DNA of 32,750 nucleotides from an uncultured Bacteroidota bacterium (lineage in GTDB: Bacteria; Bacteroidota; Bacteroidia; Chitinophagales; Chitinophagaceae). Below the pieces are notes generated by a model, which saw nothing but the letters and a program-made list of their open reading frames with translations, was not told where the DNA came from and ran no database searches. Positions 15,692-23,238 of the stretch are shown piece after piece (position 1 is the stretch's first letter; every line of letters starts with the position of its first letter). The position numbers were made by a program, and so were the translations under genes. Location of the stretch: the NCBI GenBank assembly GCA_938008665.1, contig CALLKA010000197.1, positions 1-32,750 of the forward strand, written 5' to 3'.

Positions 15692-16489
15692 TTAATATCT
15701 AATGGTAAAATGTTGCTTTTCTTTATTTTCTTTTCTAAAAAAAACAATGCCAATATAAAATAAATCTATAGTTAAAGTTACTTCCTTCTGCTTTTTAATT
15801 TCGGTCCAAGCTTTTTCCATTTCACTACTCCAATAAATATCATCAAAAATTAAAACAGAATGCTCGTTTACTTTACTTAATAAAAGTTTAAAATATTCCA
15901 TGGTAGGCGCATAGCGATGATTACCATCAATATACACCATACCAATATGCGGGATTGAATTTAAATATGCTGGAAGACTTGTCGCAAAATCGCCTTCGAC
16001 AATATGTATATTTTTCATATCTAATGAATCAAAAGTAGTTTGGGCTTCTTTCGCTATTGCAGGCGCTCCTTCCATGGTGACCAAGGTTTGGTTCGGCTTG
16101 GACATGGCTAAATAACTCGATGTTATACCAAAGCAAGTACCCATTTCTAAAATATTATCGGGATTGAAATAAACACCCATCCGATATAATAATTGGCTTA
16201 TTTTTTTTTGTTTCAGTGCCGACTTCGCAATACTGCTGATTGCTCTTTTTTTTAATTCAGATGTTCGAGAACCCGCACCTCGATCTAGTACTTCAATTAT
16301 GGTTGTATTCGACTCCAAAGAATTTCGTCGCGACTCTATCTCTAACGCATTTTCAGGTACATTGGTTTTATTTAAAACTTTTCTAATAAAATCGTAAACA
16401 AATGGAGAATGAATACCGTGTCCTTTTCCGTTGGAAGCGGTTAAATAATATTTAATGAATTTTATAGCGAGCTGGACGTTTGAATGCAT
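15692..16489 (-). CDS. Class I SAM-dependent methyltransferase, O-methyltransferase-like
   Basis: This is a 265-residue protein of unknown substrate. The N-terminus carries GHGIHSPFVYDFI, a motif I associate with a Bacteroidota-specific methyltransferase group. The Rossmann core has ILEMGTCFGITSSYLA (SAM loop, about residue 115), VTMEGAPAIAKEA, HIVEGDFATSLP and VYIDGNHRYAPTMEYF, resembling Methyltransf_24/CmcI-type O-methyltransferases, in which the Asp in YIDGNH helps bind a metal. FDDIYWS follows. The folA stop lies three bases upstream and the rsmF-like gene starts 15 bases downstream, so it is part of the same tight operon. The methylated molecule cannot be inferred from this context. Confidence 0.8.
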   Translation of the reverse strand: MHSNVQLAIKFIKYYLTASNGKGHGIHSPFVYDFIRKVLNKTNVPENALEIESRRNSLESNTTIIEVLDRGAGSRTSELKKRAISSIAKSALKQKKISQLLYRMGVYFNPDNILEMGTCFGITSSYLAMSKPNQTLVTMEGAPAIAKEAQTTFDSLDMKNIHIVEGDFATSLPAYLNSIPHIGMVYIDGNHRYAPTMEYFKLLLSKVNEHSVLIFDDIYWSSEMEKAWTEIKKQKEVTLTIDLFYIGIVFFRKENKEKQHFTIRY

Positions 16490-16492
16490 ATT

Positions 16493-16984
16493 TTATTTTC
16501 TTTGCCAACATTCAATATCGAATGAATAAGAATGCTTCTCATCACTATTGTAAAAAGTGGATTCCTTCTTAACCCAATCCTCATTTAATGCTGGGAAAAA
16601 AGCATCTCCTTCAATGGTGGTATGCACCCTAGTCAGCATGATGGTGTGTGCTAAAGGCAAAGCAAGTTCATAAATTTGGCCGCCTCCAATTACCATCAGT
16701 TGTTTGTAATCCTGTTTTGCTGCTAAATTCACTGCATCCTGCAAAGAATGAACCAATGTAGCTCCATTGGTTTTAATATTTTTTTGATTTGATAAAATTA
16801 AATTTAATCGTCCAGGCAACACCTTATTTCCCAGAGATTCAAAAGTTTTTCTTCCCATAAGTATCGGCAAACCCCAGGTGGTATTTTTAAAGAAACGCAT
16901 ATCCTTAGGCAAGTGCCATAGCAATTGATTGTCCTTTCCAATGACATTATTGTCAGAAGCAGCTACGACTAAGGTAATATTCAT
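16493..16984 (-). CDS. folA: Dihydrofolate reductase
   Basis: This 163-residue enzyme reduces dihydrofolate to tetrahydrofolate with NADPH, regenerating the cofactor oxidised by thymidylate synthase. Signatures include VVAASDNNVIGKDNQLLWHLPKDMRFFK, with the catalytic acid in LPKDM, then GRKTFESLG, MVIGGGQIYELAL and TRVHTTIEGDAFFP. Length is that of typical chromosomal DHFR. It starts 10 bases after the thyA stop, the classical thyA-folA arrangement, and is followed three bases later by the methyltransferase gene. Confidence 0.97.
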   Translation of the reverse strand: MNITLVVAASDNNVIGKDNQLLWHLPKDMRFFKNTTWGLPILMGRKTFESLGNKVLPGRLNLILSNQKNIKTNGATLVHSLQDAVNLAAKQDYKQLMVIGGGQIYELALPLAHTIMLTRVHTTIEGDAFFPALNEDWVKKESTFYNSDEKHSYSFDIECWQRK

Positions 16985-16994
16985 AATACTAATT

Positions 16995-17789
16995 TTATAC
17001 CGCTACAGGAGCTTTTATAGAAGGATGAGATTGGTAATCTTCCAAAGTAAAATCACTGAATTCAAAACTGAAAATATCTTTCACAGCTGGATTTATTTTC
17101 ATAGTAGGTAATGGGAAAGTGGTTCTGGACAATTGCAATTGCGCTTGCTCCACATGATTATTATACAAATGAACATCGCCAAAACTATGCACAAAATCGC
17201 CATATTGTAGATCGCATACTTGCGCAACCATCATCGTCAATAATGCATAGGAAGCTATATTAAAAGGCACACCTAAAAAAACATCCGCACTACGTTGGTA
17301 TAATTGACAACTTAGTTTTCCATCCGCCACATAAAACTGAAACATATTATGACAAGGCATCAAAGCCATCTTTGATAAATCACCTACATTCCAAGCGCTT
17401 ACAATTAATCGTCTGCTATCGGGTGTGGTTTTAATTTGATGAATTAAATCTTTAATTTGATCTACAACAACCCCATTCGCCCCTTCCCAACTGCGCCATT
17501 GTTTTCCATATACCGGACCAAGGTCCCCATTTTCATTCGCCCACTCATCCCATATACGAACGCCGTTGTCTTTTAAATATTTAATATTAGTATCTCCTTT
17601 TAAAAACCATAATAATTCATAGATGATACTTTTAAGATGTAACTTTTTGGTAGTGACCAATGGGAAGCCTTTGGAAAGATCAAATCGCATTTGATATCCA
17701 AAACAACTTTTGGTTCCTGTACCCGTTCGATCGGTTTTCGGAGTCCCTTCGTCAATAATATGTTGTAATAAATTCAGGTATTGTTGCAT
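16995..17789 (-). CDS. thyA: Thymidylate synthase
   Basis: ThyA converts dUMP to dTMP using methylene-tetrahydrofolate. With start MQQYLNLLQHI the protein has 264 residues, the same as E. coli ThyA. It contains TDRTGTGTKSCFGYQMRFDL, ELLWFLKGDTNIKYL, GPVYGKQWRSW, DSRRLIVSAWNVGDL, the nucleophile in ALMPCHNMFQFYV, and the end KAPVAV. A longer reading begins six codons upstream at a TTG and adds residues with no family support. The ThyA type means the organism does not depend on ThyX. It precedes folA in the run of minus-strand genes and follows proline dehydrogenase by 35 bases. Confidence 0.97.
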   Translation of the reverse strand: MQQYLNLLQHIIDEGTPKTDRTGTGTKSCFGYQMRFDLSKGFPLVTTKKLHLKSIIYELLWFLKGDTNIKYLKDNGVRIWDEWANENGDLGPVYGKQWRSWEGANGVVVDQIKDLIHQIKTTPDSRRLIVSAWNVGDLSKMALMPCHNMFQFYVADGKLSCQLYQRSADVFLGVPFNIASYALLTMMVAQVCDLQYGDFVHSFGDVHLYNNHVEQAQLQLSRTTFPLPTMKINPAVKDIFSFEFSDFTLEDYQSHPSIKAPVAV

Positions 17790-17824
17790 AGTGCAATTTA
17801 CAACCAATACCCATTATGTAGAAA

Positions 17825-19027
17825 TCATTTTTTTGCCTTTCTTCTGGCCAATTCCTTTCTGATTAACAATAATTCACGGTTAGTTTGACCGTTTACACTG
17901 GAGTTTTCCTGTGCACGACGCATCAAATATGGAATTACGTCCTGAATAGGTCCAAAAGGCAAATACTTGCTAACATTGTAATTTTCCAATGCCATATTAA
18001 AGCTAATATGGTCGCTCATCCCAAACAATTGTGAAAAGTGCACTTTAGTGTCGTTGTTTGACATGCCCAATTCTTGCATTTTTGTAACAATACTTAAATT
18101 GCTATGCTCATTATGAGAAGCTACAATCAAGGAAATATTTTCTTTGTTTTGAATACAATATAAAGTAGCAGCATCGAAGTCTGCATCTGTAGCATTTTTA
18201 TCGTCATGAATAGGTGAAGGATAATTCATCGCCAAAGCACGTTCTCTTTCCTTTTCCATGTAGGCACCTCGCACTAATTTTGCACCCAATAAAAAATTTC
18301 CTTCCACTGCAAGCTTGTGAGATAGCTTTAAAAAATGTAAACGATCATGGCGATATAATTGATAGGTATTATACACCACAACTTTTTCTTTATTGTACAC
18401 ACCCATCAATTCAATGGCTAATCGATCAATCGGATCTTGAATCCAAGTTTCCTCTGCATCTATTAAAATGCCAATACCTTTTTCATTCGCAACATCACAA
18501 ATTGCATACATTCTTTCTCTAACCCTTTCCCACTCGGCAGTTTGACTTTCACTATCATGAATACCACTGCGTAATCTTGGCGCTTCGTTCAAAGTTTCTA
18601 ATAAATTCATACTGGCCAAACCTGTTAATTTCACACTAACAAATGGCACATTTTTTTCAGTAGCAGCAAATTCAACTGCTTCAATTATTTTTTCTGTAAC
18701 TGCATCAAAATTTTCTTCCCCTTCTTTTGCCTCTACTCCATAATCCAATATCACTTGCACGCCATAGGATCCCAATTGCTTGGTTACTCTTGCAGAATCT
18801 TCTAAGGTTTCTCCGCCAACAAATTGTTTGAAAATGGTACTACGAATTAATCCATTTATAGGCAATCCCGACTTCATTAAAAATGGAGTCACATTCGTTG
18901 CTATAGATACAACTAATGGGCTTTGAATTACACTAAATAAAAATCGGGCTTTACGTAAATCGGCATTTGACTTATAGGCAAATGCATGTTGGGTATTTTC
19001 TAAAGATAGGTTCATGCTAACGTTCAT
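17825..19027 (-). CDS. Proline dehydrogenase, single-domain
   Basis: This 400-residue FAD-dependent enzyme oxidises proline to pyrroline-5-carboxylate. It has the PRODH barrel motifs LDYGVEAKEGEE, VSVKLTGLAS, ILIDAEETWIQDPID, VYNTYQLYRHDRL, LGAKLVRGAYMEKERERA, and SHNEHS near the C-terminal side. There is no P5C dehydrogenase domain, so it is the single-function form seen in many Bacteroidota rather than the fused PutA. Two ATGs (residues 1 and 5) are possible. The promoter has both a TTTG and a -7-like box at 19-base spacing, suggesting its own transcription start, with thyA and later genes possibly read through. Confidence 0.93.
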   Translation of the reverse strand: MNVSMNLSLENTQHAFAYKSNADLRKARFLFSVIQSPLVVSIATNVTPFLMKSGLPINGLIRSTIFKQFVGGETLEDSARVTKQLGSYGVQVILDYGVEAKEGEENFDAVTEKIIEAVEFAATEKNVPFVSVKLTGLASMNLLETLNEAPRLRSGIHDSESQTAEWERVRERMYAICDVANEKGIGILIDAEETWIQDPIDRLAIELMGVYNKEKVVVYNTYQLYRHDRLHFLKLSHKLAVEGNFLLGAKLVRGAYMEKERERALAMNYPSPIHDDKNATDADFDAATLYCIQNKENISLIVASHNEHSNLSIVTKMQELGMSNNDTKVHFSQLFGMSDHISFNMALENYNVSKYLPFGPIQDVIPYLMRRAQENSSVNGQTNRELLLIRKELARRKAKK

Positions 19028-19035
19028 TCGTACTA

Positions 19036-19066
19036 CAAATATCGGTAGTTCTGCTTATACGACAAA
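19036..19066 (-). promoter_or_regulatory. Promoter of proline dehydrogenase: TTTG-N19-GATATTTG
   Basis: On the minus strand TTTG (19063-19066) is followed after 19 bases by GATATTTG (19036-19043), one mismatch from TAnnTTTG. This is the most complete two-part Bacteroidota promoter I found here. The first ATG is eight bases after the box. Confidence 0.55.
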
Positions 19067-19078
19067 AGAATAAAGAAG

Positions 19079-19789
19079 CTAAATTGCTTGATGATTAAAT
19101 GGTTGCAAAACCATTTCACTGACCACACCAGAACTAGGCTGTTGGCACAAAAACCAAATCGATTTTGCAGCTTCCTCTGCTTGTATCATTTTATCTCTTT
19201 GTACTCTTAAATCAATATTATCCCAGAAAGGAGAATCTACCCCACCAAGATACACTTGGGTAATTCTTATTTCAGTGCGTTTCAATTCCTCTCTGATAGA
19301 TTGCATCATACCTACCAATGCATATTTACTTGCGCAATAGGCAGCTGCCCCCGACATAGGGATTTTGCCTAAAATTCCAGGAATATTGATTATAAGCCCC
19401 TTTTTAACCTCTATCATTTTAGGTAAAATTGCCTTCACAATTTCAAAAGTGCTCAATACATTCACTTGGTAGGACAATTGCATATCAGCTACCGCCAATT
19501 GATTCAATGGTTTAATAATGCCAATGCCTGCTGCATTAATGTAAATATCAAAAGCCTCATTTTCTATTTTTTTCACAAAGCTTTGAACAGCATCTGTATT
19601 GGACAAATCCACTTCCAATATTTGCGATGCTGGCAATTGATTCGTTTCTGCAATTAAATTTAATTTAGCTAACTGACGCCCAGCAATCCACACTTGTGCA
19701 CCACTATTATTAATTAACTTAACTAAATGGGCTCCAATACCTCCTGTCGCACCCACAATGAGTACTTTTTTATTTTTTAAACTATCCAT
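19079..19789 (-). CDS. Short-chain dehydrogenase/reductase family oxidoreductase
   Basis: This 236-residue protein is a classical SDR. The cofactor loop VLIVGATGGIGAHL is at about 9-22, the NAAG motif in YINAAGIGII, and the catalytic Tyr-Lys pair in AAYCASKYALVGM at about residue 150. EVDLSNTD indicates where the cofactor adenine binds. The substrate cannot be deduced. The C-terminal end (VVSEMVLQPFNHQAI) is like those of many Bacteroidota SDRs annotated only as oxidoreductases. It is transcribed toward proline dehydrogenase, 51 bases from the first possible start of that gene, and diverges from the dipeptide epimerase across 90 bases that hold an inverted repeat. Confidence 0.88.
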   Translation of the reverse strand: MDSLKNKKVLIVGATGGIGAHLVKLINNSGAQVWIAGRQLAKLNLIAETNQLPASQILEVDLSNTDAVQSFVKKIENEAFDIYINAAGIGIIKPLNQLAVADMQLSYQVNVLSTFEIVKAILPKMIEVKKGLIINIPGILGKIPMSGAAAYCASKYALVGMMQSIREELKRTEIRITQVYLGGVDSPFWDNIDLRVQRDKMIQAEEAAKSIWFLCQQPSSGVVSEMVLQPFNHQAI

Positions 19790-19829
19790 GTGATTAACGC
19801 AATTTATAAAATAACAAAGCAGTAGTCAA

Positions 19830-19847
19830 ATTGTTTAAATAAACAAT
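19830..19847. promoter_or_regulatory. Inverted repeat ATTGTTTA-AA-TAAACAAT, operator candidate
   Basis: Two perfect 8-bp arms around a 2-bp centre lie in the divergent region between the SDR and the dipeptide epimerase. A near-consensus -7 box TAAATTTA (19849-19856) begins two bases after it on the plus strand, so a protein bound there would overlap the promoter of the epimerase. The site is AT-rich and the function is inferred. Confidence 0.4.
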
Positions 19848-19879
19848 GTAAATTTACCTGCATCTTAAAAAATAGGTAC

Positions 19880-20977
19880 TTGAAAATTGTAGCCACCCAT
19901 ATTTATCAATTTAAAATTCCAATGGTCCCTTTTACCATTGCTACAGGGACCATGCATTACGCACAAAATATACTCATCAAAGTAGTGACTGATGAGGGGA
20001 TTATTGGTTATGGCGAGTGCTCGGCTTTTCCCATGATTGTGGGTGAAACACAACAAAGCTGTTATCTGTTAGCAAAGGATTTTGCTGCCTTTTGGAAAGG
20101 TAAAAATCCATTAGCAATTACAGAACGACTCAGCGAACTAGATTTAATTATTGCTGGAAACTATACAGCCAAAAGCGCATTTGATATGGCCTTGTATGAT
20201 ATTGCAGCAAAGCATGCCAACCAACCATTATATGCTTTTTTGGGAGGGCAACAAAAATCCATCGAATCTGATTTAACCATCGGCATTGACACCCCGCAAA
20301 AAATGGCAGCGCAAGCCATTGATTTTGTCGCCAAAGGCGTGCGCATTATAAAAGTAAAGCTTGGCAAACATCCTACGGAAGATGTGGAAAGGATAAAAGC
20401 AATAAGAACAGCTATTGGAGATGAAACTATTTTACGCATTGATGCGAATCAAGGCTGGTCATCCGATGATGCATTAGGCGTATTAACTAATCTGTCAAAA
20501 TATACTATTGAATTTTGCGAACAACCGATGCATAAATACCAGGACGATTTGTTACCTGCATTATGCAAAGCTTCTCCCATAAAAATAATGGCTGATGAAT
20601 CGGTATTTACACACCATGATGCGCGCAAGTTGATTGCACAAAAAGCATGCGATTCCATTAATATCAAATTTTCAAAAAGTGGCGGTATTCAAGAAGCCAT
20701 AAAAATTCATAACCTTGCCCAACAGCATAACATTCCATGCATGATGGGTGGCATGCTCGAAAGCAGATTAGCCTTGAGTGCAAAAATGCACTTTGCAATG
20801 GCGCATGACAATATCAAATACTATGATATGGATACATGTTTGTTGGGCCATTTGACTGACCCGGTTATAGGTGGCGTTCAATTTACAGGCATGCATTTAA
20901 GTATCAATGATACTCCTGGTATTGGCGCAGAAGTTGATCCTGCGTATTTAGCAAACTTAGAAAGCTGTATTGTTTAA
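19880..20977 (+). CDS. Dipeptide epimerase (L-Ala-D/L-Glu epimerase type), TTG start
   Basis: This 365-residue enzyme of the enolase superfamily, muconate-lactonising subgroup, probably epimerises L-Ala-D-Glu released from peptidoglycan, or related dipeptides. Active-site residues are visible: K158-x-K160 in IIKVKLGK, metal ligands D188 (RIDANQGW), E214 (EFCEQP) and D239 (MADESVF), and the second acid/base Lys in NIKFSKSGG (263-266). GGMLESRLALSA and the C-terminal DMDTCLLGHLTDPVIGG are typical of dipeptide epimerases. Start: no ATG occurs in frame between the upstream stop at 19823 and this TTG, and the N-terminal strand MKIVATHIYQFKIP is part of the fold. A T-run terminator follows. Confidence 0.9.
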   Translation: MKIVATHIYQFKIPMVPFTIATGTMHYAQNILIKVVTDEGIIGYGECSAFPMIVGETQQSCYLLAKDFAAFWKGKNPLAITERLSELDLIIAGNYTAKSAFDMALYDIAAKHANQPLYAFLGGQQKSIESDLTIGIDTPQKMAAQAIDFVAKGVRIIKVKLGKHPTEDVERIKAIRTAIGDETILRIDANQGWSSDDALGVLTNLSKYTIEFCEQPMHKYQDDLLPALCKASPIKIMADESVFTHHDARKLIAQKACDSINIKFSKSGGIQEAIKIHNLAQQHNIPCMMGGMLESRLALSAKMHFAMAHDNIKYYDMDTCLLGHLTDPVIGGVQFTGMHLSINDTPGIGAEVDPAYLANLESCIV

Positions 20978-21018
20978 GGGAGTAAAAGCTTTCTCGCGCT
21001 TAATTCGTTGTTACCGTA

Positions 21019-21047
21019 ATATTAAGAAGCCTTAATATCGTTTTTTT
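21019..21047 (+). terminator. Intrinsic terminator of the dipeptide epimerase gene
   Basis: ATATTAAG (21019-21026), loop AAGC, CTTAATAT (21031-21038), then CG and seven T. It is a textbook hairpin plus T-run, about 40 bases after the stop codon. Confidence 0.85.
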
Positions 21048-21101
21048 CAATTCATCTATTGTCACACAAGTTTGTATCTTTACTTTACAAAGCATAACAA
21101 T

Positions 21102-21617
21102 ATGGAAGCGCGTAAAGCAATCGATTCTTTCACCACGATGAATGAATTAGTATTACCCAATGACACGAACACTTTTGGTGATTTAATGGGTGGAAAACTG
21201 ATGTATTGGATGGATATTGCCGCCTACTTATCTGCAGGCAAGCATTGTAATTCAGCATGTATGACCGCATCTGTAGATAACTTAAGTTTTAAAACGCCGA
21301 TTAAATTAGGTAATGTTATTTGCATTGAAGCAATTGTTACCAGGGCCTTCACAACATCTATGGAGATTCATTTAAAAGTATGGAATCAAAATATGATTAG
21401 TCAATCAAAGGAACTGAGCAATGAAGCTTTTTTCACTTTTGTTGCTTTAGATGAAAATAAAAAACCCAAAGCAGTTCCAGCAATCATAGCAGAAACAGCA
21501 GAACAAATAAAATATTATGATGGCGCATTACGTCGTCGACAATTGCGTTTAATATTAGCAGGAAAGATGAAACCAGATGACGCTACTGAACTAAAAGCCT
21601 TATTTTTAAAGGACTAG
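21102..21617 (+). CDS. Acyl-CoA thioesterase, hotdog fold (YciA/BFIT-like)
   Basis: This 171-residue cytosolic thioesterase hydrolyses acyl-CoA to free acid and CoA; the chain-length preference cannot be read from sequence. The hotdog signature is clear: VLPNDTNTFGDLMGGKLMYWMDIAAYLSAGKHC, with the conserved Asn, the GG turn and the Asp, followed by TASVDNLSFKTPIKLGNVICIEA. Start: the ATG at MEARKAID is preferred. An upstream TTG reading falls into the promoter, where TATCTTTA (21075-21082) is a near-consensus -7 box 19 bases before the ATG. It converges with the PlsC-like gene. Confidence 0.92.
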   Translation: MEARKAIDSFTTMNELVLPNDTNTFGDLMGGKLMYWMDIAAYLSAGKHCNSACMTASVDNLSFKTPIKLGNVICIEAIVTRAFTTSMEIHLKVWNQNMISQSKELSNEAFFTFVALDENKKPKAVPAIIAETAEQIKYYDGALRRRQLRLILAGKMKPDDATELKALFLKD

Positions 21618-21641
21618 GATAAATCGCTTTAATAAATAAAT

Positions 21642-22409
21642 TTATTGGCCAACCGCTTGAACCAAGTGATGTTTCCCCTTAAGCATGTATTCCTTACTTT
21701 GCTCAATACCATCCATGATTTGCTCTAAGATATGTTCTACCGATTGTGTGTAATCAATCACCAAGGGTTCTTTAAATCGTATACTTAAAGGTGTTCCCAC
21801 TTTTTTAAATTTCAATCCCTTCTTATTAAATGCCCGCCAAAAACCATTGATGACAACTGGTACTACAATGGGTTGGTTGTTTTTAATAATGTGCGCAGTT
21901 CCTTTGCGACCGGGCGCAAAAGGCTTAGTGGTCCCTTGCGGAAAAGTAATTACCCAGCTTTTGGATAAAGCCTTATCAATTTTTTGCGTATCCACTTCAT
22001 CCCGATTACGCGAAACATCTTGTCCTTCGGCGCGCCAGGTTCGCTTAATTGTTAAAGCCCCGCCCAACTTAAATAATTTAGTCAACCAATTGCTATTCAT
22101 TGTTTCTTCCGCAGCAACAAAAAATAAATTGGTGAATGGATTTAATAAATAATAAGGCAAACCGAGCTTGTTAAACTTACGCCATTTCACGGCACAAAAA
22201 ATATGAACAAAAGCAATCACATCCGCAAAATAAGTTTGATGGTTACTTACAAATAAAACATTTTTATTGGGGAGATTTTCCAAATGCTCCGTGCCCTCAA
22301 TTTTTAACTTATTGAATAACACCAATCCTGGATAAGTAAATATCCCAACAAGCCCATATATAAAGGAGCGAAATAAGCGAATATGTTTTAATCTATCCAA
22401 TAAACTCAT
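21642..22409 (-). CDS. PlsC-like 1-acyl-glycerol-3-phosphate acyltransferase family protein
   Basis: This 255-residue membrane-associated acyltransferase has a hydrophobic N-terminal segment (about 14-35) and the catalytic motif NHQTYFADV (N-H-x4-D) at about 55-64. The second block usually reads FPEGTR but here reads FPQGTTKPFAPGRKGTAHI, with Gln in place of Glu. VVPVVINGFWRAF corresponds to block IV. The family acylates lysophosphatidic acid at the sn-2 position, but the Gln and the C-terminal basic extension leave room for another lysolipid acceptor. It converges with the thioesterase gene (24 bases between stops) and diverges from the HAD gene. Confidence 0.85.
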   Translation of the reverse strand: MSLLDRLKHIRLFRSFIYGLVGIFTYPGLVLFNKLKIEGTEHLENLPNKNVLFVSNHQTYFADVIAFVHIFCAVKWRKFNKLGLPYYLLNPFTNLFFVAAEETMNSNWLTKLFKLGGALTIKRTWRAEGQDVSRNRDEVDTQKIDKALSKSWVITFPQGTTKPFAPGRKGTAHIIKNNQPIVVPVVINGFWRAFNKKGLKFKKVGTPLSIRFKEPLVIDYTQSVEHILEQIMDGIEQSKEYMLKGKHHLVQAVGQ

Positions 22410-22486
22410 GATCCAACCAAATTTGATATTAATGCAATATACTAATTAATATTTTATTCGCATATCCCTGTTTAACCAACAAATTG

Positions 22487-22494
22487 TATCTTTA
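22487..22494 (+). promoter_or_regulatory. Near-consensus -7 box TATCTTTA abutting the HAD gene start
   Basis: TATCTTTA is followed by AGCA and ATG, one mismatch from TAnnTTTG. The four-base spacing is the one seen at the exact-consensus starts. Confidence 0.4.
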
Positions 22495-22498
22495 AGCA

Positions 22499-23164
22499 AT
22501 GAAAAAATCAGCAGTAATTTTTGACATTGATGGTTTATTAATTAACAGCGAGCCATTATGGAATAAAGCAGCGAGTGAAATTTTTAGGCAATATGGCATA
22601 TTATTGACCGAACAGCAATATGCATTAACGACTGGATTAAGATCAAAGGAATTTGTTGCACATTGGTTATACGAGCATAAAATTCCTTCTACTGAATATG
22701 ATCGTGCCGAGCAAAGGATCATTGATCTAGCTTTATCGATGATTGACAAGGAGGCAAATGTGATGCCAGGCGTTGAACATATTTTTCAATTTTTTTTACA
22801 AAAGGAATTTAAAATTGGATTAGCCACTTCCTCCCCCGTTGCTTTAATTGAACTCGTAAAAGATAAATTAGGAATTAGACATATTATACAAGCAAGTTGC
22901 TCCGCTCAACTTTTACCATTAGCAAAACCGCATCCCCAAGTTTATTTGGATTGCGCCGCTGCCTTGCATACTTCACCCTTGGCCTGCATCTGCTTTGAGG
23001 ATTCAGTTTACGGGATGATTGCTGCTAAAGCAGCAAGAATGACCTGCGTGGTTGTACCAAGCGCAGACCATATGAAATTAGCCCATTGGGGTGCGGCTGA
23101 CTTGAAGCTATCCTCCCTACAAAATTTTGGCGCCTTACACTTCAATATGCTTGATCCTGAATAA
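22499..23164 (+). CDS. HAD-superfamily phosphatase, YniC/HxpB-like
   Basis: This 221-residue hydrolase belongs to the beta-phosphoglucomutase-like HAD group. Motif I is IFDIDGLLINSEPLW, with nucleophile Asp9 and acid Asp11. Motif II is LATSSPVALIEL, motif III contains the Lys in LAKPHPQVYL, and motif IV is CFEDSVYGMIAAKAA. The LLINSEPLW stretch is closest to sugar-phosphate phosphatases such as E. coli HxpB (2-deoxyglucose-6-phosphatase), but HAD substrates are hard to predict. It may be the first gene of a run with the polyprenyl synthase and recJ; 74 bases separate it from the next start. Confidence 0.87.
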   Translation: MKKSAVIFDIDGLLINSEPLWNKAASEIFRQYGILLTEQQYALTTGLRSKEFVAHWLYEHKIPSTEYDRAEQRIIDLALSMIDKEANVMPGVEHIFQFFLQKEFKIGLATSSPVALIELVKDKLGIRHIIQASCSAQLLPLAKPHPQVYLDCAAALHTSPLACICFEDSVYGMIAAKAARMTCVVVPSADHMKLAHWGAADLKLSSLQNFGALHFNMLDPE

Positions 23165-23238
23165 GTAAAGGCTGGATTTCTAGGAAATTAAAAAAATTAC
23201 GTGTTGGTGGTTAAAATCAAATTAAATTGCAGTCCAGT

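Noticed and set aside
21635..21646. Palindrome AATAAATTTATT between the thioesterase and PlsC-like genes
   Set aside because: It is made only of A and T, too weak for a terminator and common by chance at this composition.
23176..23188. Small hairpin ATTTC-TAG-GAAAT followed by an A-run between the HAD gene and ispB
   Set aside because: A five-base AT-rich stem without a T-run on the transcribed strand is not enough to call a terminator.
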